Below are positions 41,991 through 52,119 of a stretch of DNA of 64,000 bases, one piece after another (within the stretch, counting starts at the first letter, position 1; the number at the start of each line of letters is the position of its first letter). Made by a program: the position numbers and the translations under genes. Where the stretch lies: the NCBI GenBank assembly GCA_943736015.1, contig OX031068.1, forward strand, positions 29,563,296-29,627,295, given 5' to 3'. The stretch is from Tridacna crocea. Taxonomy: Eukaryota; Mollusca; Bivalvia; Cardiida; Cardiidae. Below the pieces are notes generated by a model. The model was not told the origin of the DNA. It did not search any database and saw only the letters and a program-made list of their open reading frames with translations.

Positions 41991-42189
41991 TCATTACCAA
42001 ACGACAAAATTTTGGACCGTCCCAAATTGAAAGCATTTGCAGACAACAAAATAAAAGTGACTGAAAATTTGAAATTTGTTTTTTAAATAGTAGAAAACAT
42101 TGTGGGAAAAGGTGAAAATGCTGGTTTCTCCTTTTCCCACAATGTTTTCCAAAGGTTTCTTTCTCAGGGGCGTCAAAAGTAGGGATGGG
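41991..42189 (-). repeat. Family A MITE, reduced
   Basis: Left end TCATTACCAAACGACAAAAT. The centre of the palindrome is deleted (GGTGAAAATGCTGG directly to TTTCTCC). Right end is a shortened GGGATGGG before TTAA. Confidence 0.88.
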
Positions 42190-42540
42190 TTAAAAACACA
42201 AACTCAAAACTGGTTGAGTACTACATTAATTTGTCTTACAATTTAGAACATGAATGCTTTTTTTTTTCTTTTTTCTTTAAAAAGATCAAAGAATGAACAC
42301 ACTTAATAAACATTGAGTAAACATTTTACTGTATAGTTTGATACAGTATGAGGGTTGGTTACATTTTAGCTCTAGTACGTTTTGACTGTAGACTGGTGAT
42401 AATTCAGTTGGATCTAGAAGGTCTAAATTTGTACCAAGGTTTCATGATTCTTCTTCTTTGTCTCAAATGGTACAAAAATCCATCCTTCGCACGAACCATT
42501 GTCCATAATTGTCAGTTTTGAGTATCGTTGATTTTCCTTG

Positions 42541-42968
42541 TCTATTAGTCACATAAGCATGCTAATTGCATTTCTCTGGGTTTATGAAAATCGACATAGG
42601 CGTTTTCATCTTTTATACAGATTCGTATATCATTCGACGTCATCGTTAAATAAAGCAATAACTGCCTTTTCGAGTAATACCCAGAGTTGACAGTGTTGAA
42701 ATTTCTAGGTAACACACAACTTTGATTACAGAATACCTTAGACATAAAATATTTTTATAATTTAAAATTTTGATTTTGCATAGATTTTTAACAAAAAAAA
42801 AATAATAAGTTTTTTTTTCCTTTCGTACAAATTCATATTACTCTTCAGAAATATTTGATTTTTGCAAAAAAAATATTGCATACTTCAATCATTGGCATAG
42901 AAAAAGTTAAGTTTTTTAAGTACATATTAAAGGGAGGTAATAAGACGGTTCAGCATACAATGAGAAGA
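42541..42968 (+). repeat. Dispersed segment P, copy 1
   Basis: Shares ATAAGCATGCTAATTGCATT, AAATATTTTTATAAT, ATTTTGATTTTGCATAGATT, TATTGCATACTTCAATCATT and AAAGGGAGGTAATAAGAC with 44998-45308 and 45368-45545. Confidence 0.85.
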
Positions 42969-42984
42969 TGAAGCATACTTGATA

Positions 42985-43630
42985 TATACCGTCCTCAGAA
43001 ATTTAACCGAGCTACAATTGACAGCTTCCATCTCCATTATTATTGGTAATCAGACTGTGTAGATCTGGGATTAGACTGCAATTCTTGCATGTCTGATCTT
43101 GAACTACGCCGTCCTCAGAAATTTAACACGTAACAGCCTACATCTCTGGTATTATTCATAATTATTGACTAATTTTGTCAAAACATTTGTAAGTGTATAT
43201 AGATGTACGTAGTTCACTGTAAAACTAGAATCAGACGGCAATTCTGACAACTCTGCTCTTGATCTACACCGTTCTGAGAAACTTTACCAACCGAATTTGG
43301 TTGCACTTATTAGCTTGCAAGTTCAGTATTACTCGTAGTACTAGTTAATTACTTCTTTTGTCAAATATATATATAGATATTGCAAGAACGTAGTCTACCG
43401 TGTTGATTTAGGATCGGACTGCAGTTCTTGTAATTCTGATCTTGGACTACACCCCAGAAACTTTAGCAACCGTATGATGTTGCAATTATCGGCTTACCGT
43501 ATGAATTTAGGATCGGAATGCAATTACTGGGATTCTGATCTTGATCTACACTCACAGTTTCTCATGAAACTTTACCTACCGTATGTTGTTGCACTTATCA
43601 GCTTACATCCTTTGTAATATTCGTAATTAT
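42985..43630 (+). repeat. Array of diverged family B units
   Basis: Units have a hairpin (for example GGATTAGACTGCAATTCTTG with CTTGAACTACGCCG; GGATCGGACTGCAGTTC with GATCTTGGACTACACC), then CAGAAACTTTACCAACCG-like sequence, TTGCACTTATCAGCTTAC and TATTCGTAATTATT. Four units are recognisable, some with the spacer deleted. Confidence 0.75.
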
Positions 43631-43777
43631 TTGCGATCTACTTATATTAATTTAGTATACATGTATATAAATATGTATTAATGCAAATGCTTTACCATCA
43701 AACCGCAAAATTATAATGTGAAAACTTCCAGAAGAAAAAGCAGATATTTCATTTGTTTGAAATTTAATTTGTCAGAC

Positions 43778-43832
43778 TTTGTGGATTAGTGATTGGATTG
43801 CACACTGTGCGGTCCGACCCTAATCCATATCG
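43778..43832. repeat. Family B hairpin, GGATTAGTG variant
   Basis: GTGGATTAGTGATTGGATTG and CGGTCCGACCCTAATCCATA around CACACTGTG: the same design with a different stem. Confidence 0.6.
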
Positions 43833-44187
43833 TTTGCACTATTGTATTGAGGCGCGCTTAGCAGTCGATAGGTTTAGAAGTCCAGCTGATAACATGCAAT
43901 TTATTTTTTTTTTTAACTAAATCAGCATCTGTCTTCCCATGTTTACCGACACGCACTTTCTTTTTTCAATTTGTATACTATATATATACACATCCATCCT
44001 TTCGCATCTCGTGCTTATTGTATTTGTATTGGCTGTAAATAGGTGTATATTTAAATAAAGATAATAAGCATGCTACTTGCTTTTAGGTGTTTTATTAGTT
44101 TATTGAGTATTTAGGCCTCTGGCCCAGCGTACAACATATACCATTTCATAATTCCCTTTAACAAAAAGGCATGAAAGTCACTGTTAA

Positions 44188-44413
44188 CTCTTTACCACAC
44201 CACAAAATTTTTGACTGGCTCAATTTAAAAGCATTTGCAGCAGACGACAAAATAAAGGTGAATGAAATATAGAAATTTGTCGTCTTGGAAGGGTAGAAAA
44301 TACTGTGGGAAAAGGAGAAAACTCTGGTTACCAGCATTTTCTCCTTTTCCTACAGTGCCCTCAAAAGGCTTCTTTCTCAAGAGCGTGAAAAGTAGGGATT
44401 GTACGGTATTGGG
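44188..44413 (-). repeat. Family A MITE, complete
   Basis: TTAA at 44184-44187 and 44414-44417. Stem GAAAATACTGTGGGAAAAGG. The left domain contains a small GCAGCAGACGAC duplication. Confidence 0.92.
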
Positions 44414-44639
44414 TTAATAAACAGATAACATTTAGAAAATCAAGAAATAAAAATACATACAGGTCAAAGAGCTATGTGCGGGGAAGAAATTCTAAAATTC
44501 ATATTAAAAATTCCACCTCCCACACAGCCACTTGAATAATAAAGTCCAACGCATTGACAAATGGCAAGACATGTGTAGTTACATTATAGTACTTAGCACA
44601 TTATACAAAAGATAAAAAAAAACTTTTGAATATTCAAAC

Positions 44640-44790
44640 TGATACTCTTTACCAAATAATCATGGCCTTTAACGAACTGCAAGGGAAGGCATTGAAAACA
44701 TTGGGGGAGAGGGAAGAAATACTGAATACTATCATTATCTCCTTGTCCACAAAACTCCCTATCTCTTCCGTTTTTGTATTATATTTTATA
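44640..44790 (+). repeat. Family A MITE, strongly decayed
   Basis: ACTCTTTACCAAATAATCAT, AACGAACTGCAAGGGAAGG and GAAAACATTGGGGGAGAGG; the mirror arm is barely visible. Confidence 0.5.
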
Positions 44791-44997
44791 TTCTACAAAT
44801 TCATCAGATGTTATCCATTCCAAGATCTTTCTGTCCGTTCAAGAATTTAATATTACATACTGTTCTTATTAATTTCTAGTATTTTATGGACGAACTTACA
44901 TATATTTAACAGTAAAAACTCTTGTTTGCTGACCATAAATGAAATAAACCTTTCAGTATTACAAATATAATTATGTCCAAGATAAATTGTCCTATAA

Positions 44998-45308
44998 TAG
45001 TCATAATAAGCATGCTACTTGCATTACACTGGGTTTACGTAACTCGAAAGTTGACGTGATGTAGGTCATTCTTCTCAATAGCGTACCTTGTTTATAAAAT
45101 ATTTTTATAATTCGAGATTTGATTTTGCATAGATTTTAACAAAAAAAAAAGTTGTTTTTTTTCTTTCGCACAGAATCATATAACTCTTTAGAAATATTTA
45201 ATTTTTACAAAAAAATATTGCATACTTCAATTATTGGCAAAGAAAAAGTTAAGATTTTGACATACATAATAAAGGGAGGTAACAAGACTATTTAGCATAC
45301 AATGTGTA
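44998..45308 (+). repeat. Dispersed segment P, copy 2
   Basis: ATAATAAGCATGCTACTTGC to ATTTAGCATACAATGTGTAA. Missing about 120 bp relative to copy 1. Confidence 0.85.
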
Positions 45309-45367
45309 ACTCCCCGTTAAGAGGAAAGTGACATTTAAATTATCCCCATGATCAAAGCACTTTGGTA

Positions 45368-45545
45368 TACAAAAAAATATTGCATACTTCAATCACTGGC
45401 AAAGAAAAGTTAAGTTTTTGACATACATATTAAAGGGAGGTAATAAGACTGCTTAGCATACAATGTATAACCCCCGTAGGAGAAAAGTGACGCATAAATT
45501 ATCCACATGATCAAAGCACTTTGATATCAAAAGATCAATTCTTAC
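45368..45545 (+). repeat. Dispersed segment P, copy 3 (partial tandem)
   Basis: AAAAAATATTGCATACTTCA to GATCAAAGCACTTTGATATC. It repeats the end of copy 2 plus its flank (AGTGACATTTAAATTATCC against AGTGACGCATAAATTATCC), so it is a local tandem duplication. Confidence 0.88.
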
Positions 45546-46062
45546 AAGTTGTGCTTGTGGAAGATAATTATTAATTAAAGGTTTAAACAATTGCATTTTT
45601 AAACGTTCAAGTTTAATATCCTGTCGGAAATTGTATTTTCCTGTGAAATGTATTACATACGATTTATTGTGCTCAGTATAACATACAGATGTTATATTTT
45701 AAGAAAAAAGGTTCGACAGTTGAGAATCTGATTTACTGTACTTCAATGTTTATTAAAACAGCGGGGCAATTACAAAAGGGAGTTCACTGTAGAAGTTGTT
45801 TTCATAGGATTCGAAAATTATGTAGGTCAAGATTTTCGCTATTGCTCCTGTTTTATACAAATAATTTGTCGTGTAATGGATGAATCGGGAAGAAAGAGTG
45901 TGTCAAAGTACCGAGGCAGGTAATATATCAATAAACAAAAGTACAGACACACCCTGTAAATTTGGATTTGAAAAACAGAGGTGGACAGTGATTTTTTGTC
46001 GCCGAGGGGTTCCAATTATTTTGACGCATAGAAAAAATCTAAACAGTATAAAACCAATATTA
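45546..46062. other. Unassigned AT-rich stretch
   Basis: Only 64- and 75-codon frames without features. No repeat family recognised. Confidence 0.4.
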
Positions 46063-46094
46063 TTAAAACAGCGATTACGTAATCGCTGTTTTAA
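46063..46094. repeat. Perfect 32-bp palindrome centred on TTACGTAA
   Basis: TTAAAACAGCGATTAC followed by its exact reverse complement, with no loop. The centre ATTACGTAAT matches the bZIP (PAR/NFIL3) site. Confidence 0.93.
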
Positions 46095-46133
46095 AAAGAA
46101 ATCGTAATGAAATAGCAGAATCGTGGGTTTTAA

Positions 46134-46893
46134 AGGTGGGTATTTAGATTTTTCACATCAGATCAAATTGAAAAAAAAAATATATGTATCACTAAAACTT
46201 ATTTTAAAAAAAACAATACAAATCATCAATAATTAAGAATCATAAAATTACAACAACAAAAATGACGGTATTTTCTTAACCCTTTACTCCATAGATACTC
46301 ATTTCTACGCATTGCCTGTAGGAGCATTTTGAAAACATTGTGGCAAAAGGTGAAATTGCTCGTGACGAGCAATTTCACATTTTGCCACAATGTTTTCTAT
46401 ACTATCAAAAGGTGTCATATAGACATAAGAAACGTCTTCATCCTTGCTGTTATTTAGAGTCAATTAGAGATACCATGGAAATGCCTTATGGGGTAAAGTG
46501 TTAAAAGGTTTCTTAAGCTTTTACAGATTTCGCGCCAAAACTTTTTAAAAAAGCATTGTGGGAATATTAAGTGACTGGCACGTGACTAATGACGCTTAAA
46601 TTCCATAACATAGCAAACATGCAATTATTTCCCATTATGTCTTCTTCGGACGCTGTGTTTGAAACTTTGTCTGTGTATTTCCGGTGTGTAACTGAGCTAG
46701 TTGCTCATGTAAAAATAGACCGTGTTTCCCGTCGGTGTCGACCTGGGCTGTGGTAAATCTCAAATTTTTCTTGTTGTCAGATGGTTTTCGACTACTGGGG
46801 TTTAAGAATGAAGATTATATGGCTTTGGGAGTATAAGGATAATTTTTTTTTGTATTTTTGTAAAATGTTCGTCCCAAAATCTGAATGGCCACC
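46134..46893 (+). repeat. Element O, copy 2, carrying a family L insertion
   Basis: Flanked by TTAA at 46130-46133 and 46894-46897. Starts AGGTGGGTATTTAG, ends CTGAATGGCCACCT. Net length without L is about 535 bp, matching copy 1 (538 bp). Confidence 0.9.
46280..46500. repeat. Family L MITE, 221 bp, nested in O
   Basis: TTAA at 46276-46279 and 46501-46504. Ends CCCTTTACTCCATAGATAC and CTTATGGGGTAAAGTG. Stem GAAAACATTGTGGCAAAAGG, TGAAATTGCTCGT and mirror. Same length, ends and target as family A, but the flanking domains are unrelated in sequence. Confidence 0.95.
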
Positions 46894-46979
46894 TTTAATA
46901 TAGACTTGAAATTTTCACTCATATAAGAGGTTATGGGTTAACCATATAGAGCCAAGTATTTAAATCAATATATCTTTAA

Positions 46980-47166
46980 CTCTTTACCAAATAATGATTT
47001 TACGACCCTGAGATAGAAGCCTTTTGAAAACATTGTGGGAAAAGGAGAAAATGCTGGTGACCAGCATGCTGGAAACAAATTCAAAATTTTGAGCTACGTT
47101 TTTTTTTTGTCGTCTGCGAGTGCTTTAAATTTGGACCAGTCTTAAATTTTATCGCTTGGTAAAGGG
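46980..47166 (+). repeat. Family A MITE with one stem arm lost
   Basis: TTAA at 46976-46979 and 47167-47170. After GCTGGTGACCAGCATGCTGG the mirror arm is missing and the copy continues AAACAAATTCAAAATTTTG. Confidence 0.92.
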
Positions 47167-47233
47167 TTAATAGTTAAAAATTACAAAGCACCGGCATTTG
47201 ATCATCGTTTTCTTGCAGTGGAGACATAATTAG

Positions 47234-47443
47234 ATGGCATAGATCACAAGATCAGGCTACACGTCCCGTGTAGTCTGCTCTTGATCTATACTGTTCACAA
47301 AAGCTGAAGTCTTCGCCTATGGCTAAGAAACTTGACACTACAAATAGATTGCATAGATCCAAGATCAGACTGCACGTTCTGTGCAGTCTGATCTTGATCT
47401 ACGATGTTCACAAAAGCTGAAGTCTTCGCCTGTGGCTACAGAA
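47234..47443. repeat. Two tandem family B hairpins
   Basis: Hairpins at about 47234-47300 and 47350-47411 are each followed by TTCACAAAAGCTGAAGTCTT and CGCCTRTGGCTA. Period about 113 bp. Confidence 0.88.
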
Positions 47444-47551
47444 AGGTCAACCCTCATAGAGCTAAATGCCATTATATGAAAGCAATATATACATTTTGTA
47501 ATAAAATGAACGAGACAGAGGCTTTCAGATTTAATCGTTTTGTATGAATCT

Positions 47552-47768
47552 TTTACCAAACACTAACGGCTTTTTTACAGTCCTGAGAAAGAGGGCTTTT
47601 GAAAACATTGTGGAAAAAGAAGAAAATGCTGGTAACCAGCATTTTCTCCTTTTTCCACAATGTTTTCTGTTCTTCTCAAATGAACTTTTGATTTTTGAGT
47701 AACATTAATTTTGTCGTCAGCAAAGGCTTTCAATTTGATCCAGTCCAAAATTTTGTCGTTTGGTAAAG
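47552..47768 (+). repeat. Family A MITE, complete
   Basis: CTTTTACCAAACACTAACGG, palindrome at about 47600-47667 with the GTGGAAAAAGAAG variant, right end GTCGTTTGGTAAAG. The TTAA flanks have been lost. Confidence 0.85.
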
Positions 47769-47865
47769 ACTTACAGATAATATATCCTTACATTCAGAGA
47801 GAAAAACCGCAAAGTTGAAAGTATGTAGAACAGCTCAGCTATATAGACATAGACAAAGCGACAAT

Positions 47866-48128
47866 TGGTTTATAACATGTAAAAAGGGGCATTTGGACAT
47901 TTGCGTAAAGTGCGACCTCGGATCAGCCTGAGCACTCCACGCCGGCTAATCTGAAGCGGCACTTTACAAATACATTAAATTTTGTGATACATTAGATCTG
48001 TGTAAAACAGAAACTTACATAAAAACGGAAAGTGCTGTCTCAGATCAGCCTGCGCGGACTGCGCAGGCTGATCCGAGACCACACTTTACGCAAATGTCCG
48101 AATACCCCTTTTCGAGTGTTGTAAGCCA
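47866..48128 (-). repeat. Family F MITE, copy 5, diverged
   Basis: TATAACATGTAAAAAGGGGC at the left and CCTTTTCGAGTGTTGTAAGC at the right, with the GGATCAGCCTGAGC and CAGCCTGCGCGGACTGCGC hairpins. Confidence 0.85.
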
Positions 48129-48394
48129 TAAGGTGTAAGGGATAAAAGAAAAAGAATTTGTCCTAGAAGAAGAAGGGGAAACGACAAGATCGCTTGCTTT
48201 GAAGGCATCCAAAACACGAAATGCATTTTCTATCCTTTCTAACTTGTGCAATTTTGAAGCCCTCAGGGGCAACATTGGACACAAAATAACAATAGTAACT
48301 GTTACAGTTTAATAAAATCGGGATAACAAAGTTTTAAAAAACGAAGAAAACAGAAACTTTGTGAAAACAAGCATAGATATATTTTATCCCAAAG

Positions 48395-48775
48395 CTATTC
48401 CGAACTTATTTCATGTAAAAACACATCTGCGCAAGCCAAGGCCGACGATTCACTACGCTGCTCTAACCTTGGCGGATCGAGCTTGATTTTTATGTTCACC
48501 CGATACGCTTTTTCATTGGATGCAGCCAGCTCTAGCTGCAACGAATGAAATCGCTCGTAGCATTTCATCTTTGATAAAAATAGAACAAGGGATCTACCTT
48601 TCGAATAGAAGGTAAAACATGGAAACCCACGTGGATGTCTGCTTATCGCTTCATGTGTTTTTGTAAGCGTATTGTAAAACAATATTTTATTTGCTTTTGG
48701 AAATAAGATGTAAAGGGGGATAATAACCAGCATCCAATAGAGGGCACATCGCAGGAATCTCGAAATCGGGCTCAA
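48395..48775 (-). CDS. Unknown 126-codon frame with an N-terminal hydrophobic segment
   Basis: Longest open frame in the window that is not explained by a repeat. The N-terminus MSPISRFLRCALYWMLVIIP continues with YILFPK, a single hydrophobic stretch at residues 9-26 that could be a signal peptide or anchor. The rest is mixed and basic, then acidic near the end. No domain or motif recognised. It lies between F copy 5 and an I palindrome. No splice or polyadenylation evidence was found. It could be an exon, a pseudogene piece or a chance frame. Confidence 0.22.
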   Translation of the reverse strand: MSPISRFLRCALYWMLVIIPLYILFPKANKILFYNTLTKTHEAISRHPRGFPCFTFYSKGRSLVLFLSKMKCYERFHSLQLELAASNEKAYRVNIKIKLDPPRLEQRSESSALACADVFLHEISSE

Positions 48776-48838
48776 TCAGCCAAGGTAAGATCCATGTAGT
48801 GATCGTAAACTTGGCTCGTGAAGATGGTAAAAACATGG

Positions 48839-49052
48839 CCGATGTAATGCAGAGAAATCACCCTCCCTACAAAATTACCCATGGGTCACTTCACTACAGA
48901 GAGGAATTACCCCTTGGCATCATTCTACGAAGAGAAATGACCCCAGAGGGTTATTTCTCTACCTAGAATAATGACCCGGATCATCTCTCTACGTAGTGAA
49001 ATGACCCATGGGTAATTTTGTACGGGAGGGTCATTTCTCTGCATTACACCGG
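48839..49052. repeat. Family I multi-palindrome, copy 1
   Basis: Terminal GATGTAATGCAGAGAAATCA and TCATTTCTCTGCATTACACC. Inside, ACCCATGGGT, CTACGTAG-like and GAAATGACCCCAGAGG blocks alternate, so several nested hairpins are possible. Confidence 0.9.
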
Positions 49053-49107
49053 AAAAGGAGTAATCATCTCTAGATAAAAATCATTTGCATCGCACAGTTG
49101 ATCGAGA

Positions 49108-49434
49108 TTTCACCGTTGTCTGCGCATGTCATTTTCTTCATAGATTCGACCAGTCTACTATGTCTCATCACTCCCCCGTTTTCTGGGAGGATTGTAGTAA
49201 TACGCGCTGTAAAGTAGCAGCGGAGAAAAAGGCTTTTATCAACATGTTCGATGAGAAATCAGGCCTGTTTTAGCTCCAGATATCTCTAAACTGCTGATTA
49301 TAGCTGACTGCATGGCACCAGGTTGCGTTTTATTGAGTAAACGTTTATTTTAGTTTGAAATTCAAAGTAACGGTTGTCGCGTAGAAAAGTAGTCCGGTTC
49401 TGTACCTGGATTTCCCAAACTAGTTAGATGCGTT
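49108..49434 (+). repeat. Family H element, copy 3, 3' end replaced
   Basis: Runs from GTTGTCTGCGCATGTCATTT to CCCAAACTAGTTAGATGCG, where the H terminus should follow but a new H copy begins instead. Confidence 0.88.
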
Positions 49435-49828
49435 GTCTGCGCATGTCATATTCGTCGAAGATTCGACCGTCTTATATGACGCATCACTAGCCCCGAAAGC
49501 GGACTGACTGTAATATTACGCTCTATAAAGTAGCAATGTAGAAAATAGTTTTTATCAATACGTTTGAGGAGAAATGAGACCTGCTTTAGCTCCAGATTTC
49601 TCTAAACTGCTGATCATATCTGAGTGAACTGCATGAGGTAGCGTTTCATTGAGTAAACGTTTTTTTTAGTGTGAAATTCAAAGTAATGGTTGTCGCGTAG
49701 GAAAGTGGTTCGGCTCTGTACCCAGGATGCCAAAACTAGATAGATGAACATTTATAGAATGCCATCTATAGCGGGAGATAGTGAGTTAGATGTGTATTTG
49801 TAGAATGCCATCTAGCGGGATATAATGG
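49433..49828 (+). repeat. Family H element, copy 4, with duplicated 3' end
   Basis: TTGTCTGCGCATGTCATATT to the terminus. GAATGCCATCTATAGCGGGA at about 49757 and GAATGCCATCTAGCGGGATA at about 49804 repeat the last 45 bp. Confidence 0.88.
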
Positions 49829-50094
49829 AGATTTCACTGTCTAACCAAAGATGCCAGCTTTGTTTATCTATCGCTTGTAGATAGAGATACTTTTCTAGAC
49901 ACAAATGACTTTCTATTGTTACTTCTGCAAACCGTGCAGGTTAAGATAAGACTTCCGAAACGCGCAATTTGATCCTAGGCCTTCAAATTCGGCTTTGTTG
50001 AGATAACCCAAAAGAAAACTGCATCAAAATATTTTGATTTAAGTGTGTCTTTTTCTCTGACCACAGATACCGGCTCTGTTTATTTGTCGCTTAA

Positions 50095-50301
50095 CTCTTT
50101 CCCAATTTCAGACTGGTACAAATTGAAAGCACTTGCAGACGACAAAATTAATTTATCTCAAGAAGTGAAACTTGTTTCAAGAAGGGTAGAAAACATTGTG
50201 GAAAAAGGAGAAAATGCTGATTACCAGCATTTTCTCCTTTTCCCACAATATTTTCTAATATTTTCATAAGTCGCAAAAACCAGGGATTGTTTGGTAAAGG
50301 G
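50095..50301 (-). repeat. Family A MITE, complete
   Basis: TTAA at 50091-50094 and 50302-50305. Left end CTCTTTCCCAATTTCAGAC, right end TTGTTTGGTAAAGG. Confidence 0.92.
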
Positions 50302-50351
50302 TTAAAGGATCGACTCTTAAGCAATTAGGATTTACCGTTATTACTTTTGCT

Positions 50352-50417
50352 GACAGTGTAGATCAAAGATCAGACCTCACCAAACGTGCAGTCTTATCTT
50401 AGAACCACACCATCCGC
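50352..50417. repeat. Family B hairpin, diverged
   Basis: AAAGATCAGACCTCACCAAA and GTGCAGTCTTATCTTAGAAC, then ACCATCCGC. Confidence 0.78.
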
Positions 50418-50613
50418 TTTGCTAAGATGCCTCAACTATACACGGCCTTAAATTCACGCAACAGTTTGTCTATACTACTCAAAATTTGCTAAGGATCACC
50501 CTAGAAGATTCAGTCTAAATATATATGTGGCATGTATCATTTATGGTTTTACAATATGTTACATTGCTACCTTGATCAATAAAATGACAAGTGAAAATGG
50601 ATCTTTAAGCTTT

Positions 50614-50845
50614 TACCTCACAATGCCGACTGTTAAAGATACTGAGAAAGAAGCTTTTGGAAAACATCGTTGGAAAAGGAGAAAATGCTGGATACCAGCA
50701 TTTTCTCCTTTTCCATCCAGCATTTTCTCCTTTTCCAACGATGTTTTCTACAGCATGACAGACAGCATAGTGCACGAAGCATATAGTTTTTGGTCAGCAA
50801 ATGCTTTCAACTTGGACAGATCTAGATTTTTATAGTATCGTAAAG
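50614..50845 (+). repeat. Family A MITE with a triplicated arm
   Basis: After GGAAAAGGAGAAAATGCTGG the mirror arm CCAGCATTTTCTCCTTTTCC occurs twice in tandem (about 50695-50714 and 50717-50736). Outer stem variant ACATCGTTGG with mirror CCAACGATGT. Confidence 0.9.
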
Positions 50846-51223
50846 AGTTTATGCAAAACTGTTGTAACATATAAACCCATAGAGAAATATGTAAGTGATC
50901 CCTATCAAAGTTTGAGTAGTATACTTCGCTGGCTATGTTTATTTAGAGCACAAAGGAAGAAACAATGCAATAATACTTTCCCAGACAATGGTCAGTGATA
51001 AATTCCACCTCATTTCGCAGGGAACGGGGCGAAATAGAGTTTCTGTCATCGGCTTTCATCATATGTTATTGGTTTTGCCCGCACGAAGAAGACAAATCTA
51101 CGACTTTTCTCTAAACAACCTTCATTTGTTTTCCGTAGCAGCTGAATGTGCTGGCTTTTGACCTACTTTTCGGGACTGATAACGAATGAATATATAGAAA
51201 TTTGTAATTGGTTAAAAATGTAG

Positions 51224-51324
51224 ATATCGCCGGTTTACTTAAAAAAAAAAAAAACCCGTAACTACAGCTTGAAAGAAAGAGTAGTTACGAGTTTGTTTTT
51301 TTTTTACGTAAACCGACCATATGT
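51224..51324. repeat. Family J palindrome, copy 2
   Basis: ATATCGCCGGTTTACTTAAA and ACGTAAACCGACCATATG enclose poly-A, CCGTAACTACAGCTTG and a decayed mirror, then poly-T. Confidence 0.85.
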
Positions 51325-51350
51325 TTGTTCTAAGGGCCTTTGCCTATTTG

Positions 51351-51592
51351 CCGGTGTGATGCAGAGAAATGACCCTCCCCCAACCCCCTTTGGTCATTTC
51401 ACTACGTAGAGAAATGACCCTGGCCATTATTCTACGTAGAGAAATGACCCCAGAGAGTTATTTCTCTACATAGAATAATGAACCGGGTCATTCCTCTACG
51501 AAGTGAAATGACCCATGGGTTATTTCTGTACATAGTGAAATGACCCATGGGTCATTCTGTAGGGAATGGTCATTTCTCTGCATTACACCGGC
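51351..51592. repeat. Family I multi-palindrome, copy 2
   Basis: CCGGTGTGATGCAGAGAAAT to ATTTCTCTGCATTACACCGG, extended by TTTG and CAAA outside. Internal ATGACCCATGGGTCAT occurs near the right end, with several CTACGTAGAGAAATGACCC blocks. Confidence 0.92.
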
Positions 51593-52119
51593 AAACTTGT
51601 ATACCGTTTATCTCTTTTAAAAATATTTCTTTTTACGTTTACTTCCTTTCTTCTTTTCTATCGATTTGCTAGGAAACACGTTGATGGACCATTTTCTTGA
51701 ACTGTTTTGGCGCAAGAGATATATCTTGACCACTTTTTGACAACTGAGAATATTATCCACTGACCCAACAGCCAAGATTGACCTGAGTCGAAACTTTTTC
51801 GTTGTACATGCATTAAAGGACAAGTGCAAGCTAGTAGTAGCACTTAGTAAACAATGTTGGTGTTTTAATAAATTCAAATTTTCCTGCACATGCTGTGGTT
51901 GGTTTCACCGGCTCCACACACCTCTGACATCTTCTGGAATGCAGAAAATTGACCAGTGGTGAAAAGGCTCAACCCAGGATAGCCTGCAGGTGTATTAAAG
52001 CCCCTTTTCACATAGCATGTCTCATATTGTACATCAATTGTGTATACACGAATAACACATTTTATCAATTATCCTTGACGACTGCTTCCGGGAAACCTGA
52101 CTTGTATTTTCGCAATAAT
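51593..52119. other. No gene; weak family G remnant
   Basis: Around 51945-52020 CCAGTGGTGAAAAGGCTCAA and CAGGATAGCCTGCAGG resemble a decayed G copy. The rest is unassigned. Confidence 0.4.
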
